Shown piece after piece: positions 1 through 7,046 of a DNA stretch of 34,214 nt. Position 1 is the first letter of the stretch. Every line of letters begins with the position of its first letter. This DNA is from an uncultured Sutterella sp. (lineage in GTDB: Bacteria; Pseudomonadota; Gammaproteobacteria; Burkholderiales; Burkholderiaceae_F), in contig UQYP01000014.1 of the NCBI GenBank assembly GCA_900545335.1, positions 1 through 34,214 on the forward strand, read 5' to 3'. Below the pieces are notes generated by a model. The model had not been told where the DNA came from, ran no database searches, and worked only from the letters and a program-made list of their open reading frames with translations. Made by a program: the position numbers and the translations under genes.

Positions 1-79
1 TTCCTCGGCGAGAGGCTTGAGCCTTAACGGCTCAAGCGGGTCGCGCGAAGCTCCGTCGTTCAGGGCGGATGTAGTTCAC
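1..79 (+). mobile_element. Right end of an IS200/IS605-type (TnpB) element, partial
   Basis: The window opens inside what looks like the 3' end of a tnpB-carrying element. Two hairpins are visible: perfect 9-base arms at 15-23 and 29-37 around a 5-base loop, and a stem TCCGTC/GGCGGA at about 52-57 and 64-69 with one G.T pair. The text then runs into GTAGTTCAC. Subterminal hairpins ending in a short TTCA(C)-type terminus are the known right-end architecture of IS200/IS605 and IS1341-like elements. One frame reads a short peptide ending at TAA 25-27, which could be the tail of TnpB. The transposase and left end lie outside the window, so family membership rests on the hairpins and terminus only. 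Confidence 0.55.
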
Positions 80-95
80 TTAATAGTTGGAAGGC
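1..95 (+). ncRNA. Probable TnpB right-end (omega/reRNA) scaffold with guide
   Basis: In TnpB elements the right end is transcribed as a guide RNA whose scaffold is the structured terminus. The guide is the first 16 or so bases of flanking DNA. Here the two hairpins (15-37 and 52-69) and the GTAGTTCAC terminus would be the scaffold, and roughly 80-95 would be the guide. The 5' end lies outside the window. This is inferred from structure and position, and no promoter is visible. Confidence 0.4.
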
Positions 96-276
96 ACCGA
101 CCGGAGATCATGGAGCCTATAAACGGATGGTCGAGGACTATCTGCGCCTAAAGTCTGTCCCCGGAAATGAGAAGTTGGCGCAAAAACTGCTTTTGAATTG
201 GCAAAGACAATACCGGCAACGGCGATTGCTGTGGAAGTATTTCAGAGAGAAGAATGTTGTTCCGATCTTCCTATAA
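80..276 (+). pseudogene. 3' fragment of an unidentified gene beside the IS end
   Basis: Directly after the insertion-sequence terminus, one frame runs open to TAA 274-276 and encodes about 65 residues. They are rich in Lys, Arg, Leu and Trp and predicted helical, and include YKRMVEDYLRLK and RQRRLLWKYF. No start codon or ribosome binding site is convincing, and the frame continues back into the element's end. This fits the tail of a host gene cut by the insertion. The basic helical tail faintly resembles the C-termini of SWIM-zinc-finger-type proteins, but I would not name it. It could also be a chance reading frame. Confidence 0.4.
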
Positions 277-423
277 ACGTCTAAGAGCGTAAAAACAAAA
301 ACCTGTCAACTAAATCAGTCATAGTCTATAAAACTGTTAACCAATTTCAGGCAAGGTCACAAAGTCTTGTCAAACAGATCAATGTGTAACAAATGGATAC
401 ATATTTAGATAAAAATGATAGTT

Positions 424-446
424 GGCTTTATTTAAAATATAAAGCC
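424..446. promoter_or_regulatory. Inverted repeat upstream of the first ATPase gene
   Basis: GGCTTTAT (424-431) and ATAAAGCC (439-446) form perfect 8-base arms around an AT-only 7-base loop, 28 bases before the ATG at 475. It could be an operator or a leader hairpin. The rest of 277-474 is AT-rich and holds no gene I can support. Confidence 0.35.
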
Positions 447-474
447 TAGTTATGTATTTCTGAAAATTCTTGAT

Positions 475-1698
475 ATGGCAGATTATTTACATCGCACATT
501 GGAAAACGTCATTCTTAAAGCTTCTGAGCGTTTTAAAGTCGTTATGGTTTCCGGCATGAGGCAGGTTGGGAAAAGTACTTTGTTGCAGAAACTATCCGAT
601 CACCGGACATCGGTCAGTGTGGATGTTTTTGAAAACCTGTTGTTTGCAAAAAACCGTCCGATGGAGTTTTTAAAAAGGTACTCATCTCCGGCGTTAATTG
701 ATGAAATTCAATTGGTGCCGGAGCTTTTCCCGGCATTGAAGGCGACGGTCGATAAAAGTGATGACAGAGGGCAATATTGGATAACGGGTTCTCAACGCTT
801 AGCCTTGATGAAAGGTGTTTCAGATTGTTTGCCGGGACGCCTCTTACCTTTTGAGCTATTGCCTTTTTCTATTTATGAGAGAGAGGGTTTAGGGCTTGAT
901 CAGAGGCCTTATATTCCAAGTGAAAATATTCTTTTCCAGAAACCAATGCTGACTCATCGTACTGTTGAACAGACTTGGGAAGTCATTTTTCAGGGAGCTT
1001 GGCCTGATGTCATTGGGGACAGTGAGCAATACAGATTGTGGTTTTTTAAAACGCTCGTGGAATTGTACTTATCAAAAGATGTGAAAGATTATGCCGGCGT
1101 TGATAAAACAATAGAGTTTCAGAAGTTTCTTCAAGCACTGGCTATTCGAAGCGGGCAGGAACTCAAACTCAACGCTTTAGCCACAGAGGTGGGTATCTCT
1201 GTGATAACGCTTAAACGTTGGTTGTCAATTGCTCAGGCAACGGGGCTTATTTTTTATTTGCCGGCTTTTTCAGTCAATATCAATAAGCAATTGGTCAAAA
1301 GTCCTAAGATTTATATGATAGATACCGGACTCATTGCTTATTTATTAGGAATTCAATCACCTTCTGAAATGAGTCGTCATCCCAATGCAGGCAGCTTTTT
1401 TGAAACATTTGTCATCAGTGAAATCTATAAAAGCTGGGTTCATAACGGGTTGTCCCCGGATTTCTACTTCCTGCGGGAGCAAAATGGCATGGAAATAGAT
1501 TTGCTGATACACCACAATGGTCGATACCACGCTGTTGAATGTAAGACGACTGCTAATCCCAGTTTCCGTTCTGCGAAATGGATTTCACATTTTAAACGTT
1601 GGGGTATCAATACCGGTATGTCGGCGGTAATTTCAACGGTCGAAGAGCCTTTTGCAATTTCTGAAGATGTGATTGTGCACAGTATTTGGGAAATTTAG
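475..1698 (+). CDS. AAA ATPase with DUF4143 domain
   Basis: This is a 407-residue P-loop ATPase of the AAA_14/DUF4143 family. Walker A is GMRQVGKST (residues 27-35) and Walker B is ALIDE (73-77). A winged-helix-like stretch follows near 230-265. The C-terminal DUF4143 part has a PD-(D/E)xK-like pattern near 340-360: NGMEID, then AVECK. The acidic and lysine positions are kept, so nuclease-type activity is conceivable. The family is common in gut bacteria and archaea, and its cellular role is not established. The start is the ATG at 475; no strong Shine-Dalgarno precedes it. It ends at a TAG and converges with the next ATPase gene. Family call is firm, function unknown. Confidence 0.85.
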   Translation: MADYLHRTLENVILKASERFKVVMVSGMRQVGKSTLLQKLSDHRTSVSVDVFENLLFAKNRPMEFLKRYSSPALIDEIQLVPELFPALKATVDKSDDRGQYWITGSQRLALMKGVSDCLPGRLLPFELLPFSIYEREGLGLDQRPYIPSENILFQKPMLTHRTVEQTWEVIFQGAWPDVIGDSEQYRLWFFKTLVELYLSKDVKDYAGVDKTIEFQKFLQALAIRSGQELKLNALATEVGISVITLKRWLSIAQATGLIFYLPAFSVNINKQLVKSPKIYMIDTGLIAYLLGIQSPSEMSRHPNAGSFFETFVISEIYKSWVHNGLSPDFYFLREQNGMEIDLLIHHNGRYHAVECKTTANPSFRSAKWISHFKRWGINTGMSAVISTVEEPFAISEDVIVHSIWEI

Positions 1699-1738
1699 TG
1701 CAGTTGCACAGCCGACTGCCAAAGAGCAAAAGCTTAAG

Positions 1739-2965
1739 CTATTCGAGTAACCACTCGACGATATTGAGTTGCTTGACGCCGTCAAAGTTTCTGCCTTTGC
1801 CAAGCGTATCCATCGTCAGGAGAAAACGTGGGTAGGCATCTTTTATGCCCGCAAAAGCGCTCAGTTCTCGATCCAAAGTGTTGGGGTCCAAGACTGTTTG
1901 AGCAACCTGATAGTAAGCAAAACCATCATGGGTTTGAACGACGAAATCAATTTCTTTTTGTGAGTTTTTGCCGACACGAACGTTCTTAAAGCGTCGGCTC
2001 AATTCAAGAAAAACAATGTTTTCCAATAAGTGACCGTAATCCTTAATCGCAGAGGTGATCAGATGATGTCTGAAACCCGTATCTGAGAGGTAATATTTTT
2101 CTTCTGTTCTTAAAGTGGCTTTACCGCGGACGTCAAAACGGGGGACGCGCTCAATAAAGTAGCTGTCAATCAGCGCATTTAAATAGGTTGAGAGCGTCAG
2201 TCTGGAAATCTCAACTTTTTGAGTTTTAAGAACATTAATAATATTGGTCGAAGAAAATGCACTTCCGATATTGGAGGCTAAAAAACAACACAGTTTGAAT
2301 AACGTTTTGGTGTCTCTGAGTTTCAGCCGCCAGGAAATGTCTTTCAAAATGATGGATTGAATCAGGTCGCTGTAATAGATTGCGATATGTTCGGGATCGT
2401 TTCGATCACGAACTAAAGCAGGAAAGCTTCCGATCTGAAGGTAGCGCTCAAAATCTTCCTGCGCTGTGAGTCCATCGTCAATCACTGCAGCGCGGAACTC
2501 TTTAAAGGAGAGTGGGTACATCTCTATTTTGGTGTACCGTCCTGTTAAAAAGGTTGCAAGTTCTCCCGACAACAAATAGGCGTTGGATCCTGTAACGTAC
2601 AAATCAATGTTGGTTCGTTTAGCCAGACTCGCCAGCACTTGCTCGAACTTCGGGCAGAGTTGCACCTCGTCAATGAATACATAGTAAGTGTTTTTGTCCT
2701 TAGTGCGCTCTAAAACATAAGAGTGCAGAGCTTTAGGCTCTCGAAGAGAATCGAGAAGCAAATCATCCAAGTCAACGGATATCAAATGATCGGGCTCAAC
2801 ACCTCTATCCAGAAGATCTTTTTGGAAAAGTTTAAGCAAAAAGGATTTCCCACATCGTCTGGGCCCCATAATGACTTTAATCAGACCGTTATTTTGGAAT
2901 CCGGTCAGTTTTTTAAGATAATCCGAACGGGAAATAATATTGCTTAGCATAATAGATAAAATCAT
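1739..2965 (-). CDS. AAA ATPase with DUF4143 domain
   Basis: This is a second AAA_14/DUF4143 ATPase (408 residues), diverged from the neighbour at 475. Walker A is GPRRCGKS (residues 34-41), and Walker B is YVFIDE near 93-99. The C-terminal part reads KEIDFVV followed by YYQVAQ. The glutamate and lysine of the usual ExK motif are thus replaced by Gln, so the nuclease-like site is probably inactive; this is a recognised variant of the family. The upstream ATG at 2965 and the ATG at 2950 are both possible starts, and the second gives the more typical N-terminus. A TATAAT box lies upstream. Role unknown. Confidence 0.85.
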   Translation of the reverse strand: MILSIMLSNIISRSDYLKKLTGFQNNGLIKVIMGPRRCGKSFLLKLFQKDLLDRGVEPDHLISVDLDDLLLDSLREPKALHSYVLERTKDKNTYYVFIDEVQLCPKFEQVLASLAKRTNIDLYVTGSNAYLLSGELATFLTGRYTKIEMYPLSFKEFRAAVIDDGLTAQEDFERYLQIGSFPALVRDRNDPEHIAIYYSDLIQSIILKDISWRLKLRDTKTLFKLCCFLASNIGSAFSSTNIINVLKTQKVEISRLTLSTYLNALIDSYFIERVPRFDVRGKATLRTEEKYYLSDTGFRHHLITSAIKDYGHLLENIVFLELSRRFKNVRVGKNSQKEIDFVVQTHDGFAYYQVAQTVLDPNTLDRELSAFAGIKDAYPRFLLTMDTLGKGRNFDGVKQLNIVEWLLE

Positions 2966-2985
2966 TAATAGATTAATATTTGTTT

Positions 2986-2991
2986 ATTATA
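2986..2991 (-). promoter_or_regulatory. Candidate -10 box for the 1739-2965 gene
   Basis: Read on the minus strand this is a perfect TATAAT inside TTTGCATATTATAATAAAC, 20-35 bases before the two possible start codons. No convincing -35 box is present at 16-18 bases. The surrounding 2966-3109 is very AT-rich, so chance occurrence is possible. Confidence 0.35.
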
Positions 2992-3109
2992 ATATGCAAA
3001 CATATTAATAAATTAAGTTATTAGATAGTATGATATATATTTCAAAGAATTAAAAATTATGGTTGAGGTACTTTGAGAGCTCAGGCAGAGAGGTCTAAGT
3101 GATATGGTG

Positions 3110-4501
3110 TTAGTGCCTCATATCGCCGAAGCTGATCAGTCGGATATTTTTGATTTTTTTTGCCTCTTCAAGGCACGCTTTTGTAAATCCATTTTTGGAA
3201 AATAAATAAAAATAAACCTCCGTGAAATCAAAAAGTCGGCTTTTTTCAAGCAGTTCCTTTAATGTCGTCACATCAACAGGATCATTTCGCCATTTGCATT
3301 CTGCCAAAAGCCCCTTGTCTCGATTTTGAGAACCTACAATATCAACTTCAGTCTGGATTTTTCGGTTGTTGTCAGTTCCCCACCACCGTCCAAGTTCATT
3401 AAATTCGACCGCAGATTTACCTTTTAGCATTTGATTCCAGAGATATTGTTTACAGATTTCTTCAAAGACAGCGCCCATAAATTCGCTTAAATGCGGTTTG
3501 ATACGTTTGAAGACGATCTCTTTAGCTCCTTTTTCAATCAGAGAGCGGTTAGGAGCAACAAAACGGAACCAGAATCTGAAAAGTGGATCTTGTATGCTGT
3601 AGAGTGATTTTTTCCCCGACTCTTTTTGTCCGTAAGGAATCTCTTTTTTAACAAGACCTAACCGAATGAGATTGGTTAAGTAATTTGAACAGGTTGAATT
3701 CGGCTCACCCACTTTGTTTGCAATCTCTGAGAGTTTTGAAGCACCGGCGGCAATTGCAAATAAAATAGCGTTGTAGGTTGAAGCTTCCCGGATTTCTTGC
3801 TTGAGCAGATTCTCAGGCTCTTCAAAAAATGCAGAACTGGGATTTAAAAATGTGCATTTCAGGTTTTCTTCGACACTGAGAGTCTTATCAATTTGTCGCA
3901 AGTATTGCGGAGTCCCGCCAACCATGCCGTAAAGAAGTGCCTTGTCTTCAGAGTTGAATCCGTCAAGAAACAGACAGGACTCTTCAAAAGAGAATGGTTC
4001 TATTTTCATTTGTGCGGTTCTTCTGCCGTAAAGAGGGGCTTTGTACGCCAGCACTTCATCTTGCATGTAAGACATGGAGGAACCGCAGAGGATGAGCATT
4101 AATTTTGAGTGAGACTTGTACTTGTCAATCAGGGCCTGCAGCGTAGAGGCAAAGCTTTTATCGCTTTTAGCCAGATAGGGGTATTCATCAATGGCAAGGA
4201 TCAAACGCTCTTTTTCGGATTTTTTTAAGACATATTCCAGAGCGGTCTGAAAAGAGTTAAAAGAGGGAGAGTCTTCGATAAATTGATCATCAGCTAGAAC
4301 GCATTGGCTGAAATTTTCCAAATTTTGTTTGGCATTGCTTTCAATGCCAACGTAATACATGCCCTTTTTTCCTTTTAGGAATTCATTGATTAGAGCTGTT
4401 TTACCGATGCGTCTGCGTCCGTACATGACCACAAATTCAAAGCGGGATGACTGATGCAAACGATTTAATTCGGATAATTCATGCTGACGTCCCAAAAACA
4501 T
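3110..4501 (-). CDS. AAA ATPase with C-terminal DUF234 domain
   Basis: This 463-residue protein is of the archaeal-type ATPase/DUF234 family. The N-terminus FLGRQHEL is the family's usual opening. Walker A is GRRRIGKT (residues 28-35), and Walker B is LILAIDEYPYL near 100-110. A winged-helix DNA-binding-like segment follows around 225-285. The C-terminal DUF234 segment carries a PD-(D/E)xK-like pattern, TEVDIVG then LLAECKW, near 390-412. A role in DNA binding or cleavage is inferred, not known. It starts at ATG 4501 with two palindromes just upstream. It is the third P-loop/nuclease-like ATPase in this 4-kb block but belongs to a different family from the other two. Confidence 0.85.
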   Translation of the reverse strand: MFLGRQHELSELNRLHQSSRFEFVVMYGRRRIGKTALINEFLKGKKGMYYVGIESNAKQNLENFSQCVLADDQFIEDSPSFNSFQTALEYVLKKSEKERLILAIDEYPYLAKSDKSFASTLQALIDKYKSHSKLMLILCGSSMSYMQDEVLAYKAPLYGRRTAQMKIEPFSFEESCLFLDGFNSEDKALLYGMVGGTPQYLRQIDKTLSVEENLKCTFLNPSSAFFEEPENLLKQEIREASTYNAILFAIAAGASKLSEIANKVGEPNSTCSNYLTNLIRLGLVKKEIPYGQKESGKKSLYSIQDPLFRFWFRFVAPNRSLIEKGAKEIVFKRIKPHLSEFMGAVFEEICKQYLWNQMLKGKSAVEFNELGRWWGTDNNRKIQTEVDIVGSQNRDKGLLAECKWRNDPVDVTTLKELLEKSRLFDFTEVYFYLFSKNGFTKACLEEAKKIKNIRLISFGDMRH

Positions 4502-4556
4502 TGTCGGTTGCCTTTTTTAATTTTCAGTAATGCAATTATATAAGTTATTTTAGAAA

Positions 4557-4588
4557 AAGTTAATCACGATTAACTTAATTTAAATTAA
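4557..4588. promoter_or_regulatory. Paired AT-rich palindromes upstream of the DUF234 ATPase
   Basis: AAGTTAAT (4557-4564) and ATTAACTT (4569-4576) are perfect 8-base arms around CACG. They run straight into a 14-base perfect palindrome at 4575-4588 centred on TTTAAA. They lie 56-87 bases upstream of the ATG at 4501 and also just past the end of the GIY-YIG gene. They could be operator sites or a transcription end; no factor is known. Confidence 0.35.
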
Positions 4589-4616
4589 TTAAAAATCTCG
4601 GTAAGCAGTTTGTCCT

Positions 4617-5588
4617 TTAGCTTTCTTTTTTTTCAATAGCCAGAAGACATTCCAAAGCAGGATTGCCTTTTTGAAGCAAAGCATTTTGCATGGCCTCGAA
4701 CGCTGTCTTTCTGAGTGCGGGTTTAAGTTTTTCAATCACGATGATAAGCAGCCGTGCAGAGGTCTGAATTTGAATGAGCTCTTCTTTTTCAATGATATTC
4801 GTAAAGGGAAAGTCTGTTTTTAGGCGGGAAAGGGTGTAACCGTAATGCATAAGGTCAGACTTTTTGCACGTAAGCCACCCCCAGGCATCAAAAGGTGCAA
4901 TGCGGTAGCTGCCGAGATTTAAAAGTGTGAGGCTTCCTGCATGGATTCGGATAATGGAAATGAAATCCTGCTCGGCATTACGTGTGTAGGCTTGAGCGCT
5001 CCAGAAATCCTCTCGAGTTTCTTCAGGTTTAGGAATGACCTTCTGAACGAAAGTTTTGGCAATCGGAAAAATCTGAGGCCAGATCGGGTGGGCTCTAGCC
5101 GTATCAAATTGATGTTTAAGGCCCGGGTGCATCGCCTGATAGGTTAATAGCCAGAGATTGGGCTGCGATGATTTTTCTTCCTGTGTCAGCCAGTTATTCA
5201 TTTCTTCCTGACTGAAAATCGTCTCAAGCGTTTTGTTTCTGGTTATGTGATTGTCTCTTAGGGCAATATTTTCAAGGGGAATTCCTTTCTTTTCGGCCAA
5301 AGCAATCAATTGCTTTTCTTTGTTGTCAACATATTTAGCTAAAACCGGCATAAAGGCAAGTTCTTCAATGACCACACCGCGGGCTAAATGCTGATCAAAC
5401 CGCGCCGGCATATTGTTGGTTTTTCCGATGTATGCAACCTGATTGGGGCGGATTTGCAGGTACACCCCTGAGAGGATCATCGAATTATTAAAGAGGCTCA
5501 CGACAGATGTAACACCTCTGACGTCAGCAATTCTTTCAAAACCCAATTGGAATGCGGCATTCATGCCGAAAGTGGAGATTTTGGCCAT
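4617..5588 (-). CDS. GIY-YIG domain protein
   Basis: This 323-residue protein has a GIY-YIG nuclease-type motif near its N-terminus: GVY at residues 41-43, YIGKT at 53-57, Arg63 and His67, with a candidate catalytic Glu further on in DNKEKQL. The remaining 200 or more residues are predicted helical and match nothing I recognise. GIY-YIG domains usually cut DNA, but stand-alone versions with long unknown tails occur without a known job. It starts at ATG 5588 and faces away from the small gene at 5743. It could be a defence, repair or mobile-element nuclease; the sequence does not decide between them. Confidence 0.7.
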   Translation of the reverse strand: MAKISTFGMNAAFQLGFERIADVRGVTSVVSLFNNSMILSGVYLQIRPNQVAYIGKTNNMPARFDQHLARGVVIEELAFMPVLAKYVDNKEKQLIALAEKKGIPLENIALRDNHITRNKTLETIFSQEEMNNWLTQEEKSSQPNLWLLTYQAMHPGLKHQFDTARAHPIWPQIFPIAKTFVQKVIPKPEETREDFWSAQAYTRNAEQDFISIIRIHAGSLTLLNLGSYRIAPFDAWGWLTCKKSDLMHYGYTLSRLKTDFPFTNIIEKEELIQIQTSARLLIIVIEKLKPALRKTAFEAMQNALLQKGNPALECLLAIEKKES

Positions 5589-5639
5589 GTTACATTTTTA
5601 CAATATGTTAAACTTTTTTGACTAAAAGATCATAGTCTG

Positions 5640-5659
5640 AATCAATTAGATCATTGATT
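5640..5659. promoter_or_regulatory. Inverted repeat in the divergent intergenic region
   Basis: AATCAAT (5640-5646) and ATTGATT (5653-5659) form 7-base arms around TAGATC. A further copy of the half-site AATCAATT occurs about 25 bases downstream. It lies between the GIY-YIG gene and the plus-strand small gene, so it could be a shared operator. Evidence is the repeat alone. Confidence 0.3.
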
Positions 5660-5742
5660 TTCATAGGAAAAATCAATTGGACAAGGCATCTTTGCCCATG
5701 ATTAAATACTTGCGTTTAAACTAACAATTTTGGGTAATAAAG

Positions 5743-5991
5743 ATGAATTTAAGAGACTTTTTCACTAAGCCTCCGGTCCTTGAAAATGAATACGCTAAAG
5801 CAGTTTTAGAACAAAAAATTTCTCCTTCAGAAGTACTCCAGACGATTTGGTTGTTTGTCATACCATTCATTGTGTATCTCCGTAATTTCATCAAGCTGTT
5901 GGAAAATACTCGATTTGAATTAAAGCCTCGGAAATTCAGAAGAATTCCTCCTGCTATGCGCTGGGGGCATATTCCGCGGAATTACTTTTGA
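5743..5991 (+). CDS. Small hypothetical protein with one membrane segment
   Basis: An 82-residue open frame with ATG 5743 is preceded only by a weak GGTAATAAAG. Residues around 33-51 (LQTIWLFVIPFIVYLRNFI) are hydrophobic enough for a membrane helix. The C-terminus is basic. It converges on traG and its last 10 bases overlap the end of that gene. I recognise no family. It may be a real accessory gene or a chance frame at the edge of the transfer operon. Confidence 0.35.
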   Translation: MNLRDFFTKPPVLENEYAKAVLEQKISPSEVLQTIWLFVIPFIVYLRNFIKLLENTRFELKPRKFRRIPPAMRWGHIPRNYF

Positions 5992-7046
5992 ACAGCTCGT
6001 TCAAAATCAGCCAAGTTGGTTTTACCTTTAGTGCCCGTTTCAGCAAGATCTTGTCGCATCCCTTCGGACTGAGAAGATATTTCATCAATGCGCTCCTTGT
6101 ACTCTTGCGGGCTTCGGTAAAGTGCACCTCCCATGAACGCATTTCTGATGACGGTGTTGACACCGCTTTGCTTGTCTTCATACAAAAGTTTGGCGGAAAG
6201 AACAGATCCCCGCTCAGTAAGTAACTCTTTTTCCATTTGCTGTTGGTTTTGTTGGATTGATTCCCTTTCCCGGTTAACAACTTGTTTAACAACATCAGTA
6301 GAAGGCATGGCAGTTAAATCCATTCCTTCGGTATAAGTGTTTCTGGCATTTTCTAAGTCCAGACGGTTAGCTGAGACGGAATCGTCAAAACGCTCACTCG
6401 TCTCGGACTCAAAAGACTGACGGTGGGGTCTAGCCATCGTATCGATGTCGACGGTTGTAAGAGGTTGAGGTTGTCCCTCGTTCCATTCCGAAGCTCCCAT
6501 TTCAGCATGAAGCTGTTGGGCAAAATAGCTTCTGGCGGCGGGACTATGGAAAAGCGCATTCTGAGCGGCTTCAGCAGATCCAAAAGTTTCAATGGCTTTT
6601 TGCATAGCAAAAGGTGAGTTATCCATCAGGGTTCTCATGTCTTGATTAGAAACGTAGCCCAATTCTTTAGAGGCACTTTGATTGGCGTTTTGCTCAAAAC
6701 TTAAGCGATTGCCGTATTGATACGCACGGGTAAGCTGCGCTTCAAAGTTTTGAGCAGCGTTTCTGATTCCAGAATCAGTTGTACTTTCTGCAATTTGACG
6801 AGTGGCATTAAGCAGAGACTTATAGGCTTCCTGACGCTGTTTGGAATTGGCTGTTGTGTTCTGAGAGGAAGCCGTATCTATCAACTGTTGACTAGTGTTG
6901 ATTTGTCCATTGAAACCTCCAGACAAGCCGTAATCAGCTCCTTCTGGTTTAGAAAAACTCGTTGCGGACTTTTGGTATGAATCAAATGTAAATCCTGATT
7001 CTGGAGCAGAGGAAGAATTTTCAGAAAAATTATGAGGAAATTTTGC
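5982..7046 (-). CDS. traG: TraG, C-terminal part, beyond an in-frame amber codon
   Basis: This stretch encodes 354 residues in exactly the same frame as the TraG N-terminal part. It follows the TAG at 7047-7049 and contains no further stop until 5982. It is hydrophilic, rich in Gln, Ser and Asn, and helical, like the periplasmic C-terminal region of F TraG. In F that region acts in mating-pair stabilisation and entry exclusion. No ATG lies near its beginning. The nearest alternative start is a TTG at 6926, with GGAG 11 bases upstream, which is a poor site. Independent translation is doubtful; with the amber codon read or reverted, the whole protein would be 999 residues, close to F TraG (938). 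It is either a pseudogene part or a readthrough product. Confidence 0.7.
   Translation of the reverse strand, partial: AKFPHNFSENSSSAPESGFTFDSYQKSATSFSKPEGADYGLSGGFNGQINTSQQLIDTASSQNTTANSKQRQEAYKSLLNATRQIAESTTDSGIRNAAQNFEAQLTRAYQYGNRLSFEQNANQSASKELGYVSNQDMRTLMDNSPFAMQKAIETFGSAEAAQNALFHSPAARSYFAQQLHAEMGASEWNEGQPQPLTTVDIDTMARPHRQSFESETSERFDDSVSANRLDLENARNTYTEGMDLTAMPSTDVVKQVVNRERESIQQNQQQMEKELLTERGSVLSAKLLYEDKQSGVNTVIRNAFMGGALYRSPQEYKERIDEISSQSEGMRQDLAETGTKGKTNLADFERAVQK

Noticed and set aside
5971..5982. 12-base palindrome ATTCCGCGGAAT at the traG stop as a terminator
   Set aside because: No T run follows on either strand, so termination is not supported.
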